A DNA stretch of 64,000 nt from the NCBI GenBank assembly GCA_024362935.1, contig JANCRA010000007.1, positions 15,532,003 through 15,596,002 of the forward strand. The letters are read 5' to 3'. Within the stretch, counting starts at the first letter, position 1, and every line of letters starts with the position of its first letter. This document shows positions 11,640 to 20,726 of the stretch, one piece after another. This stretch comes from Setophaga petechia. Lineage: Eukaryota > Chordata > Aves > Passeriformes > Parulidae. Below the pieces are notes generated by a model that saw only the letters and a program-made list of their open reading frames with translations, did not search any database and was not told where the DNA came from. The translations under genes were made by a program, and so were the position numbers.

Positions 11640-13924
11640 CTAACGAGATGGCTACAGTTTAAAAGAATATAATCCTATCCAACTTGCATGGTTTAGATCT
11701 CTGCAGAAAATGTTAGTGGCCTTGTAAGACAGAATTTTTCCCTCTGGTACAGGGATTCCTGCCCACCTACTGTCACTGTTTCCAACTAGAGCAGCTTCTG
11801 GGAGCCACCCAGAGGGAGAAGCTTAGAGAAATGTAATCAGTGGCAGCACTTTTGCTACCTCTGCAGTATCTTAAAGTAGAAGGTGGGGGAAAACCTTCAC
11901 CAAAGTCCCTGGCCTTCAATTAAAAAATTCATATTGCTTTCCTCATTAGTCCAATCATCTGCAATAGCTATTTCCAGGCTTACCCTGAAGGCCCTGCAGA
12001 GCACTCCAATTTCAGGCAGTGCAGCGCAGGCGGGAGCTGTGCTCTTGGGAGGAGCCGTGCTTGTGTTGACACAAGGAGCTCACTTGTCTGACATCAGGCA
12101 TGTGAATAAAACAATGTTGGTACACCTTTTGGAAAGAGGATTGCTCTGTGAAATGGAGTTCTGTTGCAAAGCATTTCCCTGGCTGCAAAGGCCAGAGTCA
12201 TCTGTGAAGTGTCACTGGCACCAAAACGACTCAATTTTGAGAGAACCTCCTCAAAGTCAGGTCTTGGACAAGTGGCCACACAATCTAATTCTCTTTGCTC
12301 ATCATCTCCATTACCGTAACTAACTGAGAGGCTACAATAGAAGTTTAAAGCAGCAGGGTCTAGGAGAAATGAGAGTTTGGTATCCATCTGCTCCACAACT
12401 TCAGCCCTTAAGCATTTGCGGCAACTGAGTCAGCCACACTCCTTGAAAATGAGCCCATGGTCCTATTAATGTCCTGATGTAGAAGCTGTATTATCTTATT
12501 CTTGATGTTCTTTAACTGCTTCAGCTTAATGTTCTGCATTGGTGGAAGTACAAACAGGTCATCATGAAGATGCTGGCAGTAGCTCTTGAGCACAGTGCAT
12601 GACTTTCACAAGGCAGTAAAACTTGTAGGGCAATGCACACTATCTGCTTCTGTGCTATTCTTCATGCTAATCTGGGCTAGGATTGCACAACATACTCCTT
12701 TACCAAAGCTCTTGATCTTATATTATCTGCCCTGAAAAATTCGTAGGCTTTTATCTCTATATTTCTCTCTACCTCCCTGCAGTTCTTTTCCTCCATCATT
12801 AAAAGTAAAACGAGTCTTCTTTTTTCTATGTCTCCCATCATCTTTATTGTGCTTTTCATATCTTGCTTATTAAGTAGTTACCCTAGGGAGACCTCTTTCT
12901 TATTGGAACATACAAAAAGCTATAACTGCACTTAACATTTGTGGGGAGAGGAGGGAGGAAGGGGCAAAGGAAGCAAATTTAGACTGAGGACTCAGAAATA
13001 TATGTGTATGTTCAGTAATATGCCTCACATCAACTCCATTTATTTTTCCGTAAGCAAAAATATATTCTCCCTTGTTTTCTGCTTATTTCCCAAATCAGCT
13101 TACACTGTTAAAAATAATGTACATGGACAAAGTTGTTGTTTTAGGAGCAACATCTGTATGGCTGCTGCTGCTGTGGGGCAGGGGAAGACCAGATGACTTC
13201 TGAAGGTCCATCTATGCTTGTTTTCTAAAACTGCTGAGAAAATAAACCCAAACTTTAGATTTAGGCATTCAGGCATTAGAGTGAAAGCTGATGCCATATC
13301 AGAATAAACACCATTTACCCTACTTTGGGAAGAGTTCTAGTGTGCCTTCCACATTGATTATGACTTGAGTAAGAACAAGCAACCAAATAAAGCTCATGAA
13401 TAGTTTCAGGGGGCAAGAACAGCAATTCAAGATAATGAGTCCAGGCAGGAGAAATGGTTCTAAAGTCTCGGAGGAGGGACTGCTTGGATATCTTGCACTT
13501 GACTGAGCTTTGCTTACAGCTGAACCATCTGACCTGGGTTTGCTGGGTCTAAACCAGCAAACACATTGCAAAAGGGTTGCCCATATTCCACAGTATGATT
13601 TGTGAGGGTTCGAAGGTCTGTGATCTCAGAGACCTGTGAAGGAGCCCTAGATGGATTCTCAACAGGACAACAATGCCAGAACTTTTAGCTCTATAATTTC
13701 AAAAATACTATTTTTTTCTCACATCCTGGGTAAGTACCCTGCCCCTCAGACAAGAAAAATGGCCCCTCTCTGGAGGGAAGTAGCTATCACATTATTTATA
13801 CAAAGTGGAACAGCTCCCAGAGGAGAGATTGAGATAGACAGGCACAAGAATGCCAGTATAGCTGAGTGTCCAGGGATATTCAACTGAGAGAGAAAAAACT
13901 AGTTCAAATCCTCTCAATTTCTCT

Positions 13925-14075
13925 TTCTATACAGACAGACATATACAATATATATATGTTTATAGATGCATGTGAAAATCTTTTCCTATGTATACATGTA
14001 TGTGTGTAGGTGTGTTTAAATACATCACTATAAATGAAATAAAATTGTATGTACACACTGTTTCTATGTGTGTAC
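13925..14075 (+). repeat. AT/TG-rich imperfect microsatellite
   Basis: It is a run of ATATATATAT, ATGTATACATGTATGTGTGT and related alternating purine-pyrimidine motifs. It lies about 500 bp upstream of the first coding exon of gene 1. The short minus-strand reading frame here is repeat-derived. Confidence 0.7.
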
Positions 14076-14533
14076 ACATGCACCATACAGATGGCGCTCA
14101 TATACACATCCTAAGATTTTCACTGTGGCCCTAGAAACTTTGTAAGTCAATTAATTGATGCATTCAAAAACTTCCAGTTTTAACTAATCAGAATCAAGTG
14201 TACACAAATACTCTGGCAGCACTTAACAAAAAGAGAAATGTTACCTGTGCCTACAAGGTTCATCCAGTCTGCATTCAGGTGGTACAGATGTTCTTTACCT
14301 ATAGTGTTACTTGACAAGAAATTAAATCACATTATCTTATGCTGCTCTCTCAGGGGAAAAATTACATGTCTGTAGAGTCCTACCCCTGAGTCAGTCCTGC
14401 TCTCTGGATGCTTTTAGCAACACCTGCAGGCCCTGCTGCACACACTATTTCTAATCATGTAATCCTATTTGGAGGGTAATGAACAGGTCTACTTTCTAGG
14501 GAATAGTATTTCTGTATGAAAATTTCCTTTCAG

Positions 14534-14739
14534 TTCATTTGAGAAAAGCTGTCTCTGATACAGCCCGAGTGCATGCAAAGGAACAGCAAGATGCTTCGCA
14601 CCAGAGACTCTTCATCTCTGACTAGCAGCACTACCTACGAAACACCATCACTAGCAGATCTCCAGCAGCTCCTGTGGCTCAAAGGAGGCTCTGATAATCA
14701 TGTGGACCAAGTCTGGCCAAATATCTACGTGGGAGATGC
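14534..14739 (+). CDS. DUSP13A: Gene 1 first coding exon (with a short 5'UTR)
   Basis: A pyrimidine-rich acceptor (TTTCCTTTCAG) ends at 14533, and the donor GC|GTAAGA begins at 14740. The ATG is at 14573, so about 39 nt of this exon are 5'UTR and at least one upstream noncoding exon is expected. It encodes residues 1-55 plus two bases of Ala56: a Ser/Thr-rich leader, then SLADLQQLLWLKGG and VDQVWPNIYVGD, the N-terminal helix and first strand typical of DUSP13 proteins. Confidence 0.85.
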
Positions 14740-17448
14740 GTAAGAACTTATGGTCCTATTGTTAAGCTGTTATCAGTCCCTGGGAGGAGGAGGAGGAAAG
14801 GGCATGGTACTACTGGGGAGCAGCTTCTGGGTCTTCAGGAATGCTTTTGTGATACAGGCTTCCAAAACTGATGATGTAAAGAGCTTGGATGCCAAGAAAC
14901 ATATAACATGCAAAATGGTGACTTACTCCTAGTGTGTCTGATTTGTTTTTTTATATTTTTTGAGCCACCATGGATTTAGCAGGGTAAAAATTATTCGTAT
15001 ACTAGATGAAAGTCTTCAAAGAACCTATGCCAAATTGATGTCAATTCTGAGATGCCTTATGTGGCCTGGAAATTGTGGCCTCTAAGGCAGCAAACAAGAG
15101 GCCAGTAGACCTAACACTCAAATAGGGGTAGCAAGATTGCTCCCAGATGGAGCAATACCCAAATGAATTGTGCAATAGTGGTCTTGACATTCCAAATCCA
15201 AGCTTTCTTTCAAAGATGATAAAACCGAAAATATCAAACATGAATTTTCATGCAAATACTTTATTCTTGTGACCAATAATATTTATTGCTATTTCCTTCC
15301 AATTGGATTACTGCAGATTACCTAGACCATTAGCTCATTTTTCCCAGCTCCTCCTCCTCATGTTTATCATTTTTATAATCAGTTTTTTATCAGGGATTAT
15401 CAGTTAAGATTCAGAATTTTGTTGAATGCCTATAGTCCTAGTTTATGGTGGGAAGTGGGGTTCACCTAGCTGGTGAACACAATGCATCCATTTCATGTTC
15501 AAACCAGGAACAAGGTGTTGCTGCATCTGTGCAAACTCTCACTCTTGAGACGAGGTACACTACCAATGAGAGATTAGCTCTAAAATTTCCTAAACAAATA
15601 TTTAAGGAAAATCTTGACCACTTCATACAGTAAGCCATGTTCCCAGGGATTATCCGCTGGGAGGCATTTGCTTAACTGACAGTAACCCACTGGCAAGTCT
15701 GTGCTCCCGCTGTTCTCCACACCTCCATATCACATTTTTCATGTGCAAAGCATTATGTGCCTCTTGAAATTTGCTCCCCTGTAAGCAGGATGCAGTTCCT
15801 GCATCCTTCCATAGTGGGAGCAGGCACTAACTTTAAACCATGCTATTTTTGCAGAATGTTAGGAGCGTTGCCAATGTGCCCTTCATGTCTTTCAACAGGT
15901 GGGCTGCTAGGAGCAAAACTACACTTCAAAGCCTCAAAATTACTCATATCCTTAATGCAGCAGATGGACCATATAGCATCAACACGGGAGCCAAATATTA
16001 TGCAGATCTGCAAATAGAGTACTATGGAGTAGAAGCATTTGATGATCCTGCCTTCGATTTAAGTATCTTCTTCTATGATGCTGCCAATTTCATACGCAAG
16101 GCCTTAAAATCTTCAGGAGGTAAGAGAGAAGCAAAGATAAGCTTTGAGGGGAAATTTCAACACAAGCCAAATGACTTTTCATTGCAGAAACAGGCACCAA
16201 CAGAGCTCAGAATCAGCATATGGTTCAAGGGAGCACAGGCAGAGCCACTGAGCAGAGGAGAAGGGTGCCTATGCCATGTGCTGCAGGGAAGGTGGCTGTG
16301 CCAGGTCCCCAGGAGTTGCAGAAGACTGCCTGTCCCCAGCCCAACCTGGTGGAAAGAAGGGCAAGGTCTGGGACTGGAGTGTAGAGGGAAGGGCAGAGGT
16401 TATGGCACTGCAGATGCTGCCCCATGGGCCCATCCTGTAGGGATCAGCAGGATCCCTCCCACCCCTTGCACACTGCCAGGGGCTCCAGCTGGGGATCCTG
16501 CCCTGCAGGCTGCTCCTGCTCCCTGGGGGAGCAGCGGCACTTCGGTGCTGGCTCGAATGCTTCACACGCTCAAGTACTTCACAGAATTGCAGCTTTATTC
16601 AGCCTGTCTATTAAGCTAGAGAAGCAGCAGAAGTTAATGAACTAAGTCAAAAACTACGAGCCTGACCAGCAGCCTGCTGAATTTTTGTCAGCAGAGTTTG
16701 GATTAGGGCCTAGTTATCATAATTTCCATTTGTTCCAGAGTTTGCTCTGACTCTGACTGGCTGCAGGATCTGCTGCTTTCACTGGAGTGCTTTATTAAAT
16801 CCTCAGTTATAGCTCACACTGGGCTGCTGAGATACAGTAAATTACAACTCCATTTTTACAGGCAGACTATCCCACAGAGTTTATGGGATCACTTGCCAGT
16901 GATCACAGTCAGGGCTGGGCCAAATTTTTCTGCCAAAACTTTTTTTTTTCCACAGAAAAAAAACCTAGTTTAGTCACAGAAACCTTCTCTTTGCACAGAA
17001 AATTTCAACTATTTCACTCTTAGGCCTAAATTAGATGCAGGAGACTAGTATGAAATACCACCTTGCCTAAGAGGTGATCTTCCTGAAAGCATGATGATCC
17101 ACTAATTGTCACCATTGCTTTCTTAACTTGTTTCTACTATTTTTTTTTCTCCTCCCTTTGTCTTATCCGCTTTAGAAATTATAAAGCACACTTACCTTCC
17201 TGTGCCTTTTTGTTTGTGCAGGTAAGGTGTTCGTTCATTGTGCCATGGGAGTGAGCCGCTCAGCAACTTTAGTGCTTGCCTTTCTAATGATCCATGAAAA
17301 CATGACACTCGTGGATGCTCTGAAGACAGTGAGCACTCACAGAAACATCTGCCCAAATACGGGGTTCCTCAGCCAGCTCCGGGACTTGGACATTAAACTG
17401 AATGAAGAGAGGAAAAGAAACAAAGCATCTGCCACCACAGGCCTGTAA
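14573..17448 (+). CDS. DUSP13A: Gene 1: DUSP13-family dual-specificity phosphatase (DUSP13A position), 3 coding exons, 204 aa
   Basis: The coding sequence joins 14573-14739, 15899-16119 and 17222-17448. It encodes an atypical, MAP-kinase-phosphatase-like dual-specificity phosphatase that lacks a rhodanese/CH2 domain. The family dephosphorylates phospho-Tyr and phospho-Ser/Thr and is mostly cytosolic. Residues 48-55 (VWPNIYVGD region) begin the DSP fold. ITHILNAA lies at 70-77. The general-acid Asp is probably D104 in EAFDDP. The P-loop HCAMGVSRSAT has nucleophile C136 and R142, an intact C-X5-R. The length is close to the roughly 200 aa usual for DUSP13 proteins. The start was chosen because an in-frame TGA at 14540-14542 lies between the splice acceptor and this ATG; M7 has the better Kozak context and is an alternative. 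The family and exon structure are secure. The A symbol rests on the gene lying upstream of a DUSP13B-like gene; by sequence the catalytic exon is TMDP-like, so it could equally be a sauropsid DUSP13B duplicate. Confidence 0.88.
15899..16119 (+). CDS. DUSP13A: Gene 1 second coding exon (N-terminal half of the DSP domain)
   Basis: The acceptor TCTTTCAACAG ends at 15898 and the donor GGAG|GTAAGA begins at 16120. The exon is 221 nt with entry phase 2 and exit phase 1, the same size and phases as the middle exon of gene 2. It encodes WAARSKTTLQ, ITHILNAA, NTGAKYYADL, YYGVEAFDDPAFDLS and a helix ending IRKALKSSG. In the alignment with gene 2, 40 of 73 residues are identical. The aligned Trp57 is Tyr in gene 2. 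Confidence 0.9.
17222..17448 (+). CDS. DUSP13A: Gene 1 third coding exon (catalytic P-loop and C-terminus)
   Basis: The acceptor TTTTTGTTTGTGCAG ends at 17221, and a TAA stop closes the exon at 17446-17448. The exon encodes [20 protein letters not shown] with the catalytic Cys and Arg. It continues with HRNICPNTGFLSQLRDLD, the conserved last helices of the DSP fold, and a basic tail rich in Lys, Arg and Glu. Of the first 60 residues, 43 match the corresponding exon of gene 2. Confidence 0.93.
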
Positions 17449-17590
17449 GAGAATATTGCTGAAAGAGAGAGGACAAAATCCTGCCTGCATCTCTTCCAGA
17501 TGAACTGCATTTATAAATTTAGGACACAAGTTTATGGGACACCAGGACGCATGCTATTAATAAAAGTAGATTTTGCTTGATCTTTCCATT
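17449..17590 (+). terminator. Gene 1 3'UTR with poly(A) signal
   Basis: A canonical AATAAA lies at 17559-17564, 111 nt past the stop codon, and is followed by a T-rich stretch (GATTTTGCTTGATC). This is a conventional cleavage and polyadenylation arrangement, giving a short 3'UTR of roughly 130-140 nt. The exact cleavage point is inferred. Confidence 0.6.
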
Positions 17591-17678
17591 TTGCAAAGCT
17601 TTCCTAGATTTATATTTATGATTGGTTGTATGGTCTATCCTTCACTCTCCACCTTAAAACATTGCTGTCTGCTAGCTT

Positions 17679-17734
17679 AAAAGAAAAAAAAAAAAAAAAA
17701 AAAAAAAGAAAAAGAAAGAAAAAAGAGAAAGAGA
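17679..17734 (+). repeat. A-rich purine tract with a 24-A run
   Basis: An uninterrupted purine stretch contains A x24 (17684-17707), followed by GAAA-like units. It lies about 115 nt beyond the gene 1 poly(A) signal. It could be a simple repeat or the tail of an old retroposed copy; no flanking target-site duplication is obvious. Confidence 0.7.
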
Positions 17735-19439
17735 TCAGGTTCCACTTCAGAAATAGCTGTGTTTCAGCAACTAGTGGAGCTCATATCACTTTATGAAGTG
17801 TTAGGCTATTTGAGGTGAAAGATGCCATATTATTTATGCTACAGTAATGCTTAGAAGTTTTCTTATGAACCTGCCCCCCACCCCTTCACTCCCTGTATCT
17901 CAGAGGGTTTGTATTTTGAGACTTGAATCTGGCACTGGTTAGTTCTTGCTTTTACAATTGGTGGAGCTCCTGAGTTGGGGTAAGAGGCTGTTTAAAGGCA
18001 GAGCAGCTGGGAAACAATGTAAGTCACTCTGAGAAATTATTCCAGGTATCTCTACAGGCTTTTCCTTTTGGCTGTTCATCAGAGCTTTTTTCCTCCATGT
18101 AAATACATTTCCTTGAGCGAGCATTCAAATGTTGTTCATCTTACATACTAAAAATCATCCAGGAAATGCTGCAGAAAATGCTTCTAAATAAGAGGGTGGG
18201 TTACCAGCTAAGGCTGGTGCAGGAAAATATTTGACAAAGCTCAATGTATCCCAAATTTGTCTGGCAGATCAAAATTACAAAACTTGGGATTTTCTTTCTC
18301 AAAAATAAAACATTATTAACATTGCAACATCATATTCTGTGGCAGTTGCTTTTGTGAGGTGGACTGAAGTGAAAACTGAAGACACACAGGAATGGCAAGG
18401 GAGGGGCTGACAGGCATCAGGCTTTCATCTTTGTGTCTCTGGGCCACCATAAGAGCGCTCAATAGCTACTGTCATCTGATGGATCAGTGCTGCCTGGAAA
18501 CTATGTGAAGCACATCTGGCTTTTGGTTCCCAGCGGACAAGCATTTGCAGCACAAAGCCAGCTCCAAAGCCAGCTGGGGATGGCAGTTTGTATTCCTAGT
18601 ACCAAACTCAGGAATGCAGAGGCATGAAAACTCCCCACTATGTGAGCTGGCTACTCAAAAACAGCGCAGCAGCAAGGGAAAACATTCCTTGACATTTCCA
18701 GTATTGTCTACAAGGCTAATTTCTGCCTTCAGGACAAACAACTCAGCACCTTTTATAATGCTCTTTGGTGATACGTACATCTTCTCTGTAGGCCAGACTA
18801 CAGGAGTCAGAGCACAAAGCAGAGTATTTGGCACTGAGGATCTGACCATCATACCAAGGATGTCTCAAGGGATTTTACTTTGGACTAACCCTGTAGATTG
18901 GACATCCCTGAGCAGCAGTAGAGCAGTACGGGAACATTTCTTTGCTTTAGTTCCCCGCATAAGGAAACCTCCTCGTGAGCTCTGGGGCTGCTCTACAAAG
19001 GCAACAAAACCTCAGTAAGTAGGAATTGCCAAATTAAAAGTATGCTCCAGACCCAAATCAAAATTTAATACAAATGTTTCCGTTACCAATTAAATCTCAT
19101 AAAGTGATTCAAACTTAGAGAACAAATCAGGAAAAATCCCCCAGTGTATCTGTCTATAGAGATGCCCCCAGCCTCAAGCAGGACTATATTTTCTTATCCT
19201 TTCCCCTCTCAGAAGCAGGAACCAACCAGCCGTTTTCAGGCTGGAGCAAAGGGCAGAGCTCAGGAGTCAGTGGGGGTACTAAAACAGGGGCATATTAAAC
19301 ACATTTCACAGGATACAAACTTACCGTGCTTTTAAAACACTGACTGAAACAACTGGAAATCTGGAGCTTACTCTGATGGTAAAAATACTGTAAACACAGC
19401 AAAGTAACACACAGAATGCAACTTCTCAGGTTATGATGT
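17735..19439. other. Gene-free interval between gene 1 and the CpG island
   Basis: This is unique-looking AT-rich sequence. A 157-codon forward open stretch at 18545-19018 ends next to a GTAAGT-type site but resembles no family I know. I treat it as chance. Confidence 0.55.
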
Positions 19440-20060
19440 CTTGCGGGCGGTTTTTCTCCCAAAGGCACGCTCCGCTCCATACCATCCCACATCCCATCCA
19501 TCCCACTCCGCATCCCATCCGCGCCCGCGGCTCCGGCTGTTGCCGCCAGGTGGCGCGGTCGGCCCGGCGCGCCCCGGGCCTGTCGGGATTGTGCCGGGAG
19601 AGTCCCGGCGGGGCCGCGCTGAGCGGTGGGCGCTGCCACCCAGCCCCGAGCCCGCCTTGGCCGCTCTGTTCCGAATTCGGGTCAAACCCCGGGGGAACCA
19701 GGGCAGACGATGCGGGGCCTGTGCTCGGGAACGCGCTCGCCCTGTCTCGCCGCGGGCGGCCCGCGCCGCCTGGCAGGCTCGGGCACGGCAGGGACGGACC
19801 CTCTGCCCCCACACGGGCTAAGGCCGGCCATCCCCTCACGGCTCTCAGCTGGGCTGGGCAGCAGCTGCCCCGCAAGGAGCAGCCGGGGCACCCCCCGCTG
19901 GCGGGGCAGCCCTCGGGCTCCGTGTCCCGGCAGCGGCCGCGCCCCCGGCCGGTCAGAGCCGCTGGCACCGCCTGAGCCCCGGCGTCCTCCACAGCCCTGC
20001 CCCGCAGCTGCCTCGCCCCGGCTGCTGCTGCAGGTCCAAACTGGGTAGCGGAGCACGGGT
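19440..20060 (+). promoter_or_regulatory. CpG island between the two phosphatase genes
   Basis: About 600 bp of dense CpG and GC-rich sequence (for example GGCGCGGTCGGCCCGGCGCG at about 19552) lies in otherwise AT-rich DNA. CpG islands in vertebrates usually mark promoters. No phosphatase exon lies in it. It sits 2 kb past the end of gene 1 and 13.9 kb before the first coding exon of gene 2. It may drive a noncoding first exon of gene 2, a lncRNA, or a divergent transcript. The open frames on both strands reflect scarcity of stop codons. Confidence 0.8.
19540..19558 (+). promoter_or_regulatory. CTCF-like binding motif in the CpG island
   Basis: TTGCCGCCAGGTGGCGCGG closely fits the vertebrate CTCF core consensus (CCASYAGRKGGCRS type), including the CCAG and GGCGC positions. 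Its place between the two tandem genes would suit an insulator or promoter-anchored loop. Occupancy is inferred, not shown. Confidence 0.55.
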
Positions 20061-20345
20061 TACAATTAACAGAATTAAAAATAGGCTTTGAATAAACTGA
20101 ACACCCGGAGAGGCTAGGAATTTGCTGTGCAGGTGGCACGTTAGGAGCAAAGTGAGTGGTATTATTCAAACAAAGGTAATCCAAGACACCGCAGCGCGGG
20201 AGCTTCGACTACCAGTAAGGCAAGTACCTTTAATCTTGTTTACACACCAGCCCCAGTGCGGTCAGCACCGGCACCGAGCAGTACGAGCCCCCAGAGCCAG
20301 CTCCGCCAGCCGCGACCCCCGGCAGGGCAGCCCAGAGCCTGGGCC
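20061..20345 (+). promoter_or_regulatory. CpG-island shore with candidate 5' splice donors
   Basis: A second, smaller CpG-containing patch runs from about 20185 to 20345. Good donor matches on the + strand occur at 20152 (CAAA|GTGAGT), 20176 (CAAAG|GTAATC) and 20215 (CCA|GTAAGG). This is the pattern expected for a noncoding first exon transcribed rightwards from the island, although no transcript evidence is available. Confidence 0.35.
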
Positions 20346-20699
20346 CTCGTACTCAACAACTCCAATATTTGTGAAATTCGAGTTTGCTTTCCAGCTGGAC
20401 TTACAGGCTGAGGATCTCTCATTGAAAAAGATGCTAAAAAAAACAAGCCCATTTTATTTAAATACCAATCTGGCTTGTATTTAAATTTCTTACAGATCTA
20501 TCTTTAAGATAATAGCCATGAAAGGCTGGATGTGGGTTTCCTTCCTCTCAGCTGATGTTCACAAGTCGATCCTGGGAAAGGAGAGACTGTCCAGCCAGTT
20601 ACATTGGTGAAAATGTGAAACAGACTATGAATAAAATGCTGTGCAGTTCAAAAACAAAACCGGGGAGAAACAAAATGAAAAATGAAAGAGTAAGAAGTT

Positions 20700-20726
20700 G
20701 GGGGGGGGGGTCTTTTTTTTTTTTTT
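20700..20726 (+). repeat. G11-TC-T14 homopolymer pair
   Basis: Eleven G residues (20700-20710), then TC, then fourteen T residues (20713-20726). It is low complexity and a likely spot for sequencing length error. Confidence 0.85.

Noticed and set aside
12094..12859. Three successive minus-strand open stretches (60, 61 and 100 codons) with plausible-looking helical peptides
   Set aside because: They are in different frames, separated by stops, and match no family I recognise. A decayed retrocopy is possible but unsupported; a translated search would decide it.
15840..16619. 259-codon forward frame
   Set aside because: This is the gene 1 middle exon read through both splice sites. Only 15899-16119 is coding.
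18545..19018. 157-codon forward frame between gene 1 and the CpG island
   Set aside because: There is no recognisable domain or upstream promoter signal, and its composition looks like chance.
19426..20184. 252-codon minus-strand frame and 120-180-codon plus-strand frames
   Set aside because: They lie in the CpG island, where stop codons are rare. The longest begins at TTG, and several frames overlap on both strands with no recognisable domain.
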